Assembly (NCBI GenBank): GCA_001972305.1
Contig: BDDD01000317.1
Span: 2,508 to 66,507 of the forward strand
DNA length: 64,000 bases
DNA from: Cephalotus follicularis
Lineage: Eukaryota; Streptophyta; Magnoliopsida; Oxalidales; Cephalotaceae
Reading direction: 5' to 3'
Positions 1 to 13,441 of the stretch are shown in pieces; position 1 is the first letter of the stretch; the number at the start of each line of letters is the position of its first letter. A model generated the notes under the pieces. It was not told the DNA's origin. It saw nothing but the letters and a program-made list of their open reading frames with translations, and did not search any database. The translations under genes were made by a program, and so were the position numbers.

Positions 1-1292
1 TAATATGGAAGACTTTATCCCTCTTAAAGGAAAAGAGTTAAAGTTAAATGAGTAAGTTAAACTCCTGGTTCAAATTAACCAAAACTTAAACAAATCTATA
101 GCAGAATAACTTGTATAAACATTACCAACCAACTGTGAGTTTTAAACTTTAAAACAAACCAGTACAAAACTCTTTATTATTTCGTTCAATTCAAAAATAC
201 ATGTAAAATTAGAATTAAATCTGGTATATCTAAAGCTTACAACTATTTTTTTTTAAATGAACACTTTATACTGTAAAAACTAAATAATTCAATTTTGGTA
301 AAATATTCAATGTATAAAAATCTTATTTTGTATTGAAGCACTACTTCCTAGCGCTAGCATAAAATCTAGCAAGTTATTTTCTAGTTAATTGTAATAAATT
401 AATTCAATAAGTCAATATTGGTAAAAATTTTATAAACTTAAGTTTGTTAAACAAAATTCAAAACCAATTAAACTTGGTCTCTCAAATTGAATGAGTAAAT
501 TGAAATTGAGAAAAGGAAATTCTCCCTATTTCAGAAGGTATAATTAAACAAAATTCAAAACCAATTAAACTTGGTCTCTCAAATTGAATGAGTAAATTGA
601 AATTGAGAAAAGGAAATTCTCCCCATTTCAGAAGGTATAATTTTATTAGTTGGCTTCCATATCTTCCTTCGTGATATTATAAGTCATTTTAAAAATCCAA
701 ATTTACAAGTGTAATGAAAAATTATAATTTTAAAAACTTAAATGGATAAAGTGAACCTGTCTTATCAGGGAGGTTTCTGATTTTAACTCTTGAAAATTTT
801 AGCCTTATTCAACACAATTTTTTTGGGTGCATTTTTGACAATCATGTCTCAGGCTGATATGCACACAATCTTTGTCTTATCCTATCATGGTGACAACTGA
901 CTCGACAATATTTTCTTAATTTCCATGGCAAAAGAGTTGCTGATATAAAAGTGCTTTTCAAAGAAAATTGAATGGCTCAGCTCAAGTAACAGAGGGTTTG
1001 TTATTAGGTATGAATGGAGCTCATCATCTTTGAGAGATATTATTTATATAATGCAGAGCGTGTTTAGGTGTTAATTTAATAGTGTATGATCACATAAGTA
1101 ATTAAACAATAATATTAATGTTTTAAATAAAATAATAATAAATAACTAATTAATACTTATACGATGTTATTAGAACATTATACAAACCAAGCACATAGAA
1201 AGACTGAAATATATCCAAGAATGAGTCATATCTTAATGGTACATTCTTTTGCCCCAATCATAATTCACAATGCATGGGAAAAGAAATCAAAC
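1..1292. other. AT-rich spacer, no gene seen
   Basis: No convincing coding region, RNA gene or element end was found on either strand. The stretch is strongly AT-rich and holds one tandem duplication (listed separately). It ends at the target duplication CAAAC of the copia element that follows. Confidence 0.6.
447..640. repeat. 97-bp tandem duplication
   Basis: Bases 447-543 are repeated at 544-640 with about one mismatch. The shared text begins TTAAACAAAATTCAAAACC and ends in AGAAGGTATAATT. It is non-coding, and the near identity points to a recent local duplication. Confidence 0.9.
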
Positions 1293-1897
1293 TGTTGAGT
1301 TTTAGTTGAAATTTTTTGTATTATGCAGAATTAAATTGGCTGTCAAGGATAGACAGTCGACTGAAAATGATAGATAATCAGCTGCCAAAGAGTGGTAGTC
1401 GACTATAATGCAGAGTCTGGAGCTGCTTATAAACTGTAGAATCCAGTCGGCTGTTAAGGTTGGACAGTTGACTGGATTATCATGACAATTGACTGGTGTC
1501 TGGTGACAGTCGACTATCGACGCGACTTGAGAAATTCATTTTAACAAAAACAGTCAGTTATTTTAAGTGACAGTCGACTGGCACGCGACTTATATAAATA
1601 GGAAAGTTTCCTTAGGGCAAAAGTAAGAGAGCAACAGGAGAGATAGCAACCGTCAGTCGATTTTACACTAGAGAGTGGGTCTTTCTAGATGTAACGGGAG
1701 CTAAGAATTTGTGAGAAACTCATTGTAATCTCATATTTACATAGTGAAAGAACCATATCATCTTTGCCCGTGGACGTAGATCACATTGATCAAACCACGT
1801 AAATATTGTGCCAATTTATCTTTATTGTCTTGTGTGTGTTTGCTTGATTAAACTTAGTTATTAGGTTGTTAGAGGTTTCGAGGGTAGTTTTACAACA
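1293..1897 (+). repeat. 5' LTR of the copia element
   Basis: It starts TGTTGAG and ends ACAACA, directly before the tRNA primer site. The first 300 bp carry about seven copies of a motif centred on GTCGAC or GTTGAC (for example CAGTCGACTG near 1352, 1505 and 1571). A TATATAAATAGG box near 1592 is the likely core promoter of the element. Confidence 0.92.
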
Positions 1898-4800
1898 AGT
1901 GGTATCAGAGAGAGGTTCTTGCTTAGAAATTCAAGATGTCAGCAACCAAGTTTGATATTGCGAAGTTTGATGAAACATGCGATTTCAGTATGTGGCGTGT
2001 TAAGATGCGGGCACTACTGATACGACAAGAAGTTTGGGAGGCAGTAGATGGTGAAGAAGGTTTACCTAAGGATATGCCTCAGGTGGAAAAGAAGAGGATT
2101 CTAAACAGGGCACACACATCGATTCAGCTATGTCTGGAGGATGACGTTCTCCGTGAATTTGTGGAGAAGAAGATGATCCTAAACAGGGCACACACATCGA
2201 TTCAGCTATGTCTGGAGGATGACGTTCTCCGTGAATTTGTGGATGAGACTACATTTATTGGGTTATGGAATAAACTGGAGAGTCGCTACATGACCAAGTC
2301 ACTCACAAACATGTTGTATCTCAAACAACGTCTATATACTCTTTGAATGAAGGAAGGTATGTCCGTAAAAGAGCATATTGACAATTTTAGGTGATTCATG
2401 ATTTGAAGAATACAAATATTAAAATTGATGATGAAGATCAAGCCTTGATCTTACTGTGTTCGTTGTCGTCCTCATATGATCACTTTGTGGATACTATGTT
2501 ATATGGTAGAGACTCCATTGATGTAAATGATGCTAAGGATGCATTGCAGTCTAGGGAGTTGAAGAAAAAGGTGTCAGAAAATATGGGAGAGAATCAGGCA
2601 GGAGGTCTGGTAGCTAGAGGCAGGAATCGGGAGAGAGGGTCGGGTAAAAGGGATAAGTCACGATCTAAGTCGAGAGCTAAGAATTCTCGATGCTTTATTT
2701 GTAATGAAACATGGCACTGGAAGGTTGATTGTCCAAGATACAAGGGAAATGGAATAGCTAAATGGAATGCAGTCGAAGCTAATGCAGGAGTTGCGCATGA
2801 AAGTTCGGATGAAGCTGATTCAGATTTAGTTATGTCTGTTAGCGTAAATAACGCCAGTAGTTAGATTCTTGATTCGGGATGTTCTTTTCACATGACACCT
2901 AACAGGGATTGGTTCACCACCTATGACGTCAAGGAGGGGAAGGTTTTATTGGGGGACAACAATGCATTGAAGGTTGTCGGATGTGGGAAAATTCAGATCA
3001 AAATGTTTGACGGTGTGATTAGAATTTTGGAAGCTTGGCATGTTTCGGGGATGAAGAAAGACCTGATTTCCTTAGGGGTTCTAGATTCTCATGGTTGCAA
3101 GTTCACCGGTGAGAATGGGATAATAAAAGTTCTTAGGCGTGCTCTGGTAATTATGAAGGGTAAGAAAATCGATGACTTATATCAGCTGTAGAGGAATACT
3201 ATGCTGGGTACTGCAGCAGTTGCTTTTTCATCAGGGGATAAAGATGCAGATACTACTCGGCTGGAGCATATGAGTGAGAGAGGGTTGCAAATTCTATCCA
3301 ACAAGGGTTTGCTAGCTGGGGTGAAGTCAGGAAAACTGGATTTCTGTGAACATTGTGTATATGGAAAACAGTGTAGGGTGAAGTTCAGTACTGCCATTCA
3401 CAAAAACAAGGGTATTTTGGATTATATTCATTCTGATCTTTGGGGTCCCTCGTCACAGGTGTCACTTGGAGGAAGTAGGTATTTGATGACCTTGATTGAT
3501 GACTACTCTAGAAAGGTCTGGACATATTTTTTGAAGAGTAAAGATGAGGCGTTTGTCAAGTTCAAACAGTGGAAAATCATGGTAGAGAAGAAAACAGGAA
3601 GAGTGGTCAAGACTCTACGGACTGACAATGGTTTGGAGTACTGCTCAGGGGTATTCGACAAGTTCTGCAAGGATGAAGGTATGGTGAGACATCATACTGT
3701 ACGGAAAACACCATAACAAAATGGAGTTGCGGAACAGATGAACAGAAAGTTATTAGAAAGAGTACGCTGCATTCTTTATAATGCTGGTCTCTCTAAGAAG
3801 TATTAGGTTGAGGCAGTTCATACAGTAGCTTACTTGGTAAATAGGTCTCCATCAATAGCCATTGAGTTACAGACTCCACAGGAGGTATGGTCAGGTACCG
3901 TGGGTGATTATTCTAAGTTGAAAGGATTTGGTTGTCCTGCATATGCTCACGTGAATGATGGTAAACTTGAGCAGGGGGCAAATAAGTGCATATTTCTAGG
4001 GTACGCGGATGGGGTGAAAGGGTATCGGTTGTGGTGCATTGAAAATCCCAAGTCGCCAAAATTTCTTATTAGCACAGATGTGACATTTGACGAGTCTGCT
4101 ATGGTCAACCAGAAGGAGAAGTCTGTTGAGAATGGTGAGAAAGACCTTGGTGTAGAGAAACAGGTGGAGCTTAGTCTAGAAGCTCCGGGAAGGGAAGATG
4201 AAGCTTCTTCTAGTCAGTCAACTCAAACCGAATTGCAAGATCAGGATGAAGATGGAGCAATTCAGGAGCAACAGTATAGTATTGCTAGAGGCAGAGATAG
4301 GAGGCAGATTAGACCACCACTGAGATACAGTTATACGGACACGGTAGCCTTTGCTTTGTCAGTCACTGAAAGTGTTGAAGGAGAGGAACCGTCCACTTAT
4401 AAGGAATCAGTGAAAAACAAATAATCAGTGGAGTGGGTAACTGCTATGAATGAAGAAATTTAGTCTCTTAATAAAAACAATACTTGGGAGTTAGTAAAAC
4501 TGCCAAAGGGGAAACGGGTTGTAGGTTGTAAGTGGATCTTCAAGAAAAATGAGGGTATACCAGGGGTTGAGGCAAGAAGGTTCAACGCACGGTTAGTAGC
4601 TAAGGGTTTTACTCAGAAGGAGGGAGCGGACTTTCATGAAATATTTTCTCCAGTTGTGAAGTATAGATCGATACGTGTGTTACTCGCTATGGTTGCTTGT
4701 CAAGACTTGGAGCTTGAGCAACTGGATGTCAAGACAGTGTTCTTACATGGTGAGTTAGATGAACAGATTTACATGTCCCAGACAGAGGGTTATCATTTTT

Positions 4801-6033
4801 CAAGGAAAGAAAATCATGTGTGCCTACTGAAGAAATAATTGTATGGATTGAAGCAATCTCCTAGACAGTGGTATAAAAGGTTTGATACTTTTATGATAAA
4901 GAACAGTTATTGTCGATGTGAGTATGATAGCTGTGTGTACTTGAAGGAACTCCCAGATGGTTCTTTTGTGTATCTATTGTTATATATTGATGACATGTTT
5001 ATTACGTCGGAAGGATAAATTCGAAATCAACAGATTGAATGCTCAATTAAGTAGTGAATTTGAAGTGAAGGATTTGGGTGCAGCTAAAAAGATATTGGGT
5101 ATGGAGATCCTAAGGGATCGTCAAGCAAGAAGGTTGTGCGTATCTCAGAAAAAGTACATCGAGAAAGTGATTGAGAGATTTGGAATGGAAAAGTCTAAAC
5201 CGGTAAGTACCCCATTGGATGGAAATTTCAAATTGTCAGATTTATTGTCGCCGAAGACTGAGAGTGAGGTGGAGCACATGTCTCATGTTACATATGCTAG
5301 TACGGTTGGTAGTCTGATGTATGCCATGGTGTGCACTAGGCCAGATATTTCACATGCTGTGAGTGTGGTTAGCAGGTATATGGTTAATCCAGGTGAAGCT
5401 CAATGAGATGTTGTGAAATGGATAATAAGGTACTTGAGAGGTTCTACAGATGTTGGTTTAGTCTATGGTAGCGGTGAAGCTGCTAGTATGGATGTTGTGA
5501 GTTATTCAGATTATGATTATGCAGGTAACATGGATAAGCAGAGATCGCTTACTGGATATGTGTTTACTTTGTCAGGCTGTGCGGTTAGTTGGAAGGCAAC
5601 TTTGCAACCAACAGTGGCCTTGTCCACGACGAAGGCGGAATACATGGCATTAACTGAGGCAATGAAAGAAGCTATCTGGTTACGTGGTTTGGTTGGTAGT
5701 CTTGGTTTGATACAGCAGGTTTCGACGGTGTATTGTGATAGCCAGAGTGTCATTCATTTGAGTAAGAATCAAATGTTTCATGAAAGAACCAAACACATTA
5801 GTGTTAGATATTACTTCATTCGGGATGTTATCGAAGGAGGTAAAATTGAAGTTTAATAAATAGCCACAGCCGAAAATCCTGCTGATATGTTGACTAAACC
5901 AGTTCCTGGAGATAAGTTCAAGCTTTGCTTGAACTTAATTGGATGTTGTAGATAAGCTCTTGGGGATGGCAGAGGTGATGATGAGGAGTAGCGGATGTGA
6001 ATGTTGGAGAAAATTTGATCCAAGGTGGAGATT

Positions 6034-6678
6034 TGTTGAGTTTTGGCTGAAATTTTCTGTATTATGCAGAATCCAGTCGGTTGTCAAGGATGGACAGTCA
6101 ACTGGAAAGGATGGGTAGTCAGCTGCCATGGAGTGGTAGTCGACTGGAATGCAGAGTCTGGAGTTGCTTACAAACTGCAGAATCCAGTCGGCTGTCAAGG
6201 TTCGACAGTCTATTGGATTATCAGGACAGTTGACTGGTGTCTAATGACAGTCAACTGTCGACGCGACTTGAGGAATTCGTTTTAACAAAAACAGTCAGTT
6301 GTTTTAGGTGACAGTCGACTGCTTTGAGGATACAGTCGATTGCTTTGGGGAGACAGTCGGCTGGCACGCGACTTATATAAATAGGAAAGTTTCCTTAAGG
6401 CAAAAGTAATATAGCAACATGAGAGATAACAGCCGTAAACCGATTTTGCACTAGAGAGTGGGTCTTTCTGGGTGTAATAGGGACTAAGGGTTTGTGAGAA
6501 ACTCATTGTAATCTCATATTTACATAGTAAAAGAACCATATCACATCTGCCCGTGGACGCAGACCACATTGATCGAACCACGTAAATTTTGTGCCAATTT
6601 ATCTTTATTGTCTTGTGTGTTTGCTTGATTAAACTTAACTATTAGATTGTTAGAGGTTTCGAGGCTAATTTTACGACA
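6034..6678 (+). repeat. 3' LTR of the copia element
   Basis: It matches the 5' LTR from TGTTGAG to the terminal CA and is about 40 bp longer. The extra length is further copies of the ACAGTCGACTG-type motif near 6311-6362, so the motif array differs in copy number between the two ends. TATATAAATAGG recurs near 6374. Confidence 0.92.
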
Positions 6679-6916
6679 CAAACTTCGTTAGTTTCCTGTT
6701 CTGTGAAGCATCCAATATTTTTAGTCATATTGATTTAGTGCAAAATATTTCTTTTCACATCATAGTCTTTCATTTTAGTTGGGCTTAATGGTATATACTA
6801 TTATTAAGTTAGATATGTATACCTATCCATTCAATACGCTACTTTATTTTATTGGATGACAAATACCTAAACTGAAAAGTATTGTAAGTTTAATCCACTA
6901 AACCAAATCATCAATT

Positions 6917-9900
6917 TTACATTAACCCAGTAGGTCCATCTTGCTTCTCATCAATATTTTGGTAGCTAAACAAATTGGCACAAATGAGAAAGTAACCCAA
7001 ATTGATTACTCCTAACAATGCCAACATCCAATATACATTGTCTAATCTCCCTTTATTTATATCGTTTGGTAACCACCCTGTGAACCGATGCAACAAATCC
7101 GTGATAGCCGTGGTTAAATAAAACCCAACAGCAAGCAGCAATGAGATCATAGCAGTTGATGTACTTCTTAGTGACTTTGGAAATTCTTGATAAAACAATG
7201 CAACCTGTCCAGGGAAGTGAAATGCCTCACCAATGCCTATAATTATTAGGGTTATCACAAGCCATAGACTTGACATAGGAACTGTTACTCCTAGTTGAAA
7301 GGATAGATTCTGAGTTTGAACAACATGAAGTCGCCGTTTCTCGATTAGGGCGGACCCTACCATTGTTAGGACATTGATCACGTGACCCGTTCCAATACGT
7401 TGAAGGAGTGTCAAAGATCGATGGGTCATATTTTGCCATGTGGGAAGCAAGAAGCGGTCAATTAAGATAATTGACGCAGCTGTGGCTAGTAGGTTAAATA
7501 CTAGAAATGATCCAGCTGGGATTTTAAAGTTTGGCCCTAGGTGCCGGTCCATGGTCAGGGCTTGGAGGATGGTTAGGTTATTAAACATACCTATTGTGGT
7601 ACTTACTAAAATGCCAGTTGTCCATAAGGGGCTAATTTTGACTAGGGTTTTGAGGTCTTCTACTTCCTTCACGGTACATAACTTCCATGAGCTGGAATAA
7701 GAGCCATCCAATCCCCTATCATTTTCAGTTTTAAGGGCTGCTCTGTTCAAGAATCTGCATTGGATTTGATACGGTCAAAAGTCCACAAAAAAAGTTAATG
7801 CATAATTATGGTAGCAGGGCGGAACTGCAGTGTCATTGACGACCTCAATCATTATTAATTTGAAAGTGATAGCACATATACCAAGGGAAAGCTTATTCTT
7901 AACGTATGAATTATTATTGATTCTTTGTTTAATAATTTAACGTATAAATTATATTCTTAATAAATAATGTTATTAATTATAAATAAATTAATATCATTAA
8001 TATATCATACATAAAATATTAAAATATTATTAAAAATTATCTTATTAAAAATTAAAATATTATTAATAATATTTAAAATAATATCATTAATATTTGGATA
8101 ATTCATCAGTAATATCACTTCACTTATTATTAATAATATTATTTATTTTTGATATCTAATTCTTAAGTTTAATTTATTATATTCATATATCATATATACT
8201 AATTTTTAAATCAAATGAATATTTATAATCATATTATTATATATTCGATTGTTATATTATTTTTTTATATTTTATTAAAAAATCATCTGTTTAATGTCAT
8301 ACATATAAATATCTAATTTAATTAAAATTAATATGTTTGGTTCAAAAAATAAAATATTAAACTTAATGATCAGATAAAAAATATAATTAATATATTAAAT
8401 ATAAAAAAAATGTCTTTTTCTTAGAGTGATCTGGAGTCTAGCATCCCTTATCTATAGATTTGAGGCAATGATATTTAATTCTTGATTCTGGTGAGGCATT
8501 CTTAATTCCTTATAGACACAGCTGACTATAAGTACATAACTTTTCTATTTTGCTTTAACTTTTATTTTATTTCAAAAACAAACAACAAAAATCAAGTGGC
8601 ATGCTACTTAACTATATATAATGGTTTAGTTTTTTAAATATTTTTAATTCTTAAAAACAATTGTTAAGAAAATGAGAAATAAACACATAAAAAATAACAT
8701 AATTTTTAATACATATCATAAAATGTATTAAAAATCAAATATATATATATATATATATATAGCTTTTTCCTCTTTAATAAGTATCATTTCTTAAAACACT
8801 TGTTAATCAAATACATAAAACAAATAACAAAGGTATATTTATGTGATGATATTGGACTACTAGGACACAAGAGACGCGTTGAACTTAGTAAATTTAGCAA
8901 TTAGTAGAGCCTATAGTTTGCTCTAAATGAGCAGCATGCAGCCGCCGCCGCCGTCGTTATATTAGGAATATTTGGTCTTACACGTTAAATAAATCATACT
9001 CAATCAACTAAACAAAATCTCAACACTATTCTATAGTTTTGTCTCATGTTAAGGTTGCATTCTGGCAGGAACATGTGAAATCTTCGACTTATATTATTAT
9101 ATGCATATTATGTACACATTTCCATTAGTTTTGGTTTTCTTCACTACTCTACCACTCAAATTGTGATGGTGACTCAACTTCTTTTTTTAGTTAATAGAGA
9201 TATAATTAAGCTTGTTCTATGTTTTTGAAAGAATAATATAGAGACTTGATCATGAAACTCAATATATACCTGAAACTTTTACTTGGAGTATTGATTGGCA
9301 TTTTCGACACGCCATTGTTTTCATGGTGATAATCCTGCAGGATGGTAAGAGCTCTCTTCCTTTTGCGTATAGCTGCAACCACAACACGAGCTATGCTCAT
9401 AAAAGGACTTCCTTTTGGCTTGATTTGTCGATAAATGCCCTTTCCACATAGAAATGCAGCTAATCCAATAGCATTAGCCATGGCACAAATTCCAAATCCT
9501 AAGCCCCAACCCACATTGTCTTGAATGTAGACAACACCAATGAAGCTTATAGCACTAGCAATGTACAAGGCCAAAAAGTAGTAATTGAAGAGTTTGCCTT
9601 GATCACTAGCTTTGTCGAATTGATCAGCTCCCATAGTTGCAATAGTGTAGCGTGTGCCTCCAAGTCCTAGTGAACATAGTGTTAGTGCCATATAGAGGAC
9701 CCCTAATTGAAGCTTTGATGGAGATTCACACGTGTAGGCACCAATTCCACATGGCGGAGGCCTTAGGGTATGAATTGTAGCTTCAAAGGTTAACAAGAGT
9801 GTGCCCTGAAATTTAAACAAAGAGTTGGTACAAATATTGATCATTCAATTTGAGTATCGGTGACAGGGATTACTTTTATAAATAACAAAATAAGAAAATC

Positions 9901-10666
9901 TTTTTACCAATGTTTAAATTGATTGTTATTGACATTCAAATTTTCTATACTGTTTACTTAATTCAATACTTTAAAATAAAAGAAGAAGAAGCAAAAAAAC
10001 ATAAGGTGTAGATGAGAGATGGAGGGAGTCATATATGGGAATAAAATTAAAGGTGGTTAAGCAATTTGGATACAGCTAGCAGTTTTTTATGCGTTTATTA
10101 TTTCCCTCCACGATAAAAAATGAAAAAATGGTGCATATATAGGCAATATATAAACAATTGTTGGGCCCAAAATTTTACGAAATTTGACTGATAATAAACG
10201 ATATGGATACAGCCAGTTACTTAGCAGTTATATACCAGAAAGGAAACAAAGGCAGAAATACTAATGACATTGAAAGATCCCAGGAAAGAATCTGCAATGA
10301 TGGCTGCAGCAATGGGAAAGAGATTGTTGCAACCAAGGAGCACATTACTGATCTGGGTAGCACTAATGCTCTTTATGTTAAATTCTTTTATCAAAAACAC
10401 AATCAAATTTGCTCCCACACCACCAGCTGCCAATGAAAGACCAAACATAGTACCTGCATCCTCAAACCACAGCAATTCATTTATGTATCCTAAGTTATAA
10501 ATAGAGAAAATAATTTGATTAACTAATAAAGAAGTGAGTAACCTATGATATAGGGGAAGGTAGACCATCCTCCTTGTTTACGATCTATACAAGCTTGTCC
10601 ATCTTCGGTGGAGATAGTTTGGCCAGAGAATTTCCCTTCAATTTGTTGTAATTCTGGGGGTTCCAT
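6917..10666 (-). CDS. NRT1/PTR family 2 (NPF2) transporter, copy A
   Basis: Four exons on the minus strand, read by eye with GT-AG borders: 10666-10543, 10453-10236, 9805-9270 and 7754-6917. They total 1716 bp and encode 571 residues, the usual NPF length. The ATG at 10664-10666 begins MEPPELQQ. The family (PTR2/POT, 12 membrane helices) moves nitrate, other anions or peptides across membranes. Family marks are NLFPIAAAIIAD in exon 2, GADQFD in exon 3 and FHFPGQVALFYQEFPKSLRS in exon 4. Wording is closest to the NPF2.6/2.7 (NAXT nitrate-efflux) group, and the proton-coupling ExxE[K/R] motif expected in helix 1 is not seen. The gene is a tandem duplicate of the one at 20700-23720. Substrate is not determinable here. 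No break was seen. Confidence 0.9.
8740..8760. repeat. (AT)n microsatellite in intron 3 of NPF2 copy A
   Basis: A run of about ten AT units lies in the 1.5-kb third intron. The rest of that intron (7755-9269) is AT-rich, with no second gene or element recognised. Confidence 0.85.
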
Positions 10667-12330
10667 TCTCTCTCTCCCTCCCTCTCCTAAACAACTACTA
10701 AAATGTGGGATTCTATACACCAGTTTGAATGGGGTAATTCTTATATAGTAAGAGTTTCTTAGTTCTTACACTAAAAGAAGAGTAAACAGATTGGTTTGAG
10801 TTATCTTTTTCAGTTTAGTTCGGGTTAATTTTATAAATTTTTGGATATAATTCTTCTTAATTTTGAGAGAAATAACATTTTAATGTTTTATAAAAATATT
10901 TAGATAATATAGAAATTATATTTTCAGATATATTTTCTTAATTTGTAAACCAAACTTAAAGTCGTGAATCACATTCTCAAAAATATTAAAATAATAATAA
11001 CCAAACTCAAGTATCATAAAATTAAATAATACTCTTAAAAATATTAAAAAATAACCCGAATTAAATGCACTTAAATCATCAAAATTTTATGTCTAATCCT
11101 ATAAAGTGTATGTCACGTCTCAACAAGAACTATACTATAATTATCACGAATAACACGCGCATTTTTTTTATTTGAAGTCCAATTAGTGGTTGCAATTGTG
11201 CATATGAATTGACAGTCATAACAAAGATGTACGAATATACCAAGGGAGTTTACTCTAACATTTCCTATTTCTTTTAGTTTTACGACTAATAAAGTTTATA
11301 ATTGGAATACAATTCATTGAATAAACATTATCATAAATATGTTTTTGTGATTGGACCTGTCTCATTATATCAAAACCAAGTCCAAACTTAGAGTGGGTCC
11401 TGTTGCTATGCATGTGCTCCACCAATCTAAATTCATTTGTCTCATTATATAAATGAAAATTCACTTTTAACCTGCAGCAATAATTAATTAATATTTGTAG
11501 GTGAGAAAAGCCAGCAGCACCCATAAAAAAAGGGATGCATGTGTTCATTGAGCTTTTGCTAAAGAGAGTCTCTAACATTTCTTATTAATTATCTGGTTAC
11601 AGTGAAGTTACAGTGGTTCTATAATTCATTTATTTATTATTTATTTGTATTCATGTCATGTTTTTATTTAATTATTTTATCATTTGGATACGTTGATATT
11701 CTGAGATATTTTCACTTACAATTTTCTCTTGCTTTTCTATGAAGGAGATGTTTGCGCGCAATTTCACATTAATCAGTCGTACGTTTTCCAGTTTTTCAAT
11801 GATCAAGCATCACCCATACATCATGCATACATCATTTCTTTTTGCTGTTAGGAATAAATCCCGAATAAATTTATTCATAAAATTGTTATCTTTATCTCTC
11901 TCCCATATTTTTCTACGTAAATCAATTTACATGTTTTTTGCTCTAAAGACTTTACATTCACAGGGATTATTACGGATCAATTAGCTAGTAGTCTAATGAT
12001 ATTAATCTCACTCAAAAAATAAAAGGTCAAATTACATTATCCTCACTCAAAAAATAATAATAAAAGTTCTAAAGATTGAGTATCCCAAAAATATGTTAAT
12101 TTCGTTTCCATTTTCTTCATCAATATCAAAATATCACTAGGGTTTGTTACGTGCGTAGACACCTTGCTTTATGTGCACTTGAACTTACCATCCTACCATT
12201 TCATTTGGGCTCTTTTAATTTTGGATCGTTGCAAACTCTCAATCATAGAGCCCGAAAGAAGTGGAAATAAATAATAGTTGTAGAGTGCAAGAGAGCTCCA
12301 CATTGGTTCTATGCCCACACCCACTGTCAC
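10667..12330. repeat. NPF upstream segment, copy A
   Basis: Non-coding. Blocks near 11150-11270, 11440-11545 and 12130-12330 match, in the same order and orientation, the region upstream of NPF2 copy B (24290-25290). In part they also match 40608-41812. Shared landmarks include TTTGAAGTCCAAT, GTGGTTGCAATTGTGCATATG, and TTTTAATTTTGGATC followed by TTGCAAACTCTCAATCATA. It is probably promoter and flank copied together with the gene. Confidence 0.75.
10741..10747 (-). promoter_or_regulatory. Probable TATA box of NPF2 copy A
   Basis: On the minus strand this reads TATATAA inside ACTATATAAGAAT, about 75-80 bp upstream of the ATG, which is a normal spacing. Copy B has TATTTAA at the same place, so the core promoters differ at this box. 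Confidence 0.55.
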
Positions 12331-12902
12331 CTAACCCCACCACTTTTCTTGTAAATTAAGGTGTAGGCTTTTTCCTCCTAAATCAAAACATACCTGTAAT
12401 GAAATTTTACAAAGCAGTGGACATCTTAAGGAGATGTTAGGTATTTAATATATTTAAACTATATCTTCTAATATAAACCTGTAGGGATAATGGACTGATG
12501 TAGTGAATTTATTGAGTTAGAATCCAGAATGAACAAAACCCTAGTTAAATCTCTATATGTATTAGCTGAAGGTAACAGTCTTAATATTTCAAACTTGATA
12601 TCTTAAATGTAATAACATGAAGGACATTTTGGAAAGTGAACGTAAACAAAGAATTTTGCTTAATGTGTTTGTATTTCTCTTTCGCCTTTTCTTTAATTCT
12701 TATTGTTTGAATTGTTTCAATGTGTTTATGTTTTTTTAGTTGAATATTCATATTTTTAATAAACTATCATAATGCAGTTATGAGTTGCATAACTTTGTAA
12801 TCTGTGTTCAGAATACAAAGTTTTAGGGCATGTTTACTAAACTGTTCTCAAAACAGTTTTTTGTTTTAAAGTTGTGGTTTTTTATTTTTTGGACCTAAAA
12901 AT
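12331..12902. other. Spacer, nothing recognised
   Basis: AT-rich sequence between the NPF upstream segment and the end of the minus-strand copia LTR. No gene or repeat was recognised. Confidence 0.5.
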
Positions 12903-13441
12903 TGTTAGAATAATTGTGTAAAACAGAAACGAAATTGACTTTGAAGCATGTTGATCACTATCTTAAAGAAGATATTGCTTGGTAATTCTCCTCGATGATA
13001 CAACAAAGCCCTTTGACTCTCTTGATAGGCAAAACAAGAGAAAAAGTTTATTGATCTCACGTATAACAATGGTCTATTTATAATAGATGACTAGTCACCA
13101 TGAAGTGTTGTGACTCTTTGGACAATGATCATCACTATGAAGAGTTATGACTCTTTAAACAGTAATCACCATGAAGGGTTATGACTCTTTGGACAGTAGT
13201 CACCGTGAAAGCTTATGACCTTTAGATAGTAGTCACCATGAAGGGTTGTGTCTCTTTGCACAGTAGTCACCATGAAGGGTTGTGTCCCTTGTATTGGTCA
13301 CCATAAAGGGTTGTATCCCTTGAATTTAAATAGATGACTATTAGTAAATAACTACCAAAAATCATAATATGTAGTTATTTGTCCAAATATTCAAATTTAA
13401 TAATTATATCCAATTATTCTCATATTACAATCTATCTAACA
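12903..13441 (-). repeat. 3' LTR of the minus-strand copia
   Basis: In element orientation it starts TGTTAGATAG and ends TTCTAACA, the usual TG...CA form. The tract CTAGTGGTGGAT lies just before it. About 40 percent of the LTR is a tandem minisatellite (13095-13324). Confidence 0.8.
13095..13324. repeat. Minisatellite of about 34 bp, seven units
   Basis: Units near 13095, 13132, 13165, 13199, 13232, 13266 and 13297 each begin TCACCATGAAGGGTT or a close variant and run into GTGACTCTTTGGACAGTAG. Unit length drifts from 37 to 28 bp. It lies wholly inside the LTR of the minus-strand copia. Confidence 0.88.

Larger units (their letters stand above)
1293..6678 (+). mobile_element. Ty1/copia element, Tnt1/Tork-like, both LTRs, fossil
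   Basis: The element has two related LTRs (1293-1897 and 6034-6678) and a perfect 5-bp target duplication, CAAAC, at 1288-1292 and 6679-6683. A primer site matching initiator-Met tRNA (TGGTATCAGAG, 1900-1910) follows the left LTR, and a purine-rich tract lies just before the right one. The parts come in copia order: gag with a CCHC zinc knuckle (about 1936-2864), protease and GAG-pre-integrase region (about 2865-3400), integrase core (about 3400-4000), then reverse transcriptase and RNase H (about 4440-5860). Gag wording and gene order suggest the Tork/Tnt1 clade. The reading frame is broken in at least six places, so it is a dead copy. By eye about one base in eight differs between the LTRs over their first 250 bp, which suggests an age of several million years. 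Confidence 0.93.

Noticed and set aside
12903-13324. CRISPR-like array
   Set aside because: The tandem units abut without unique spacers, vary in length and lie in a plant LTR. It is a minisatellite.
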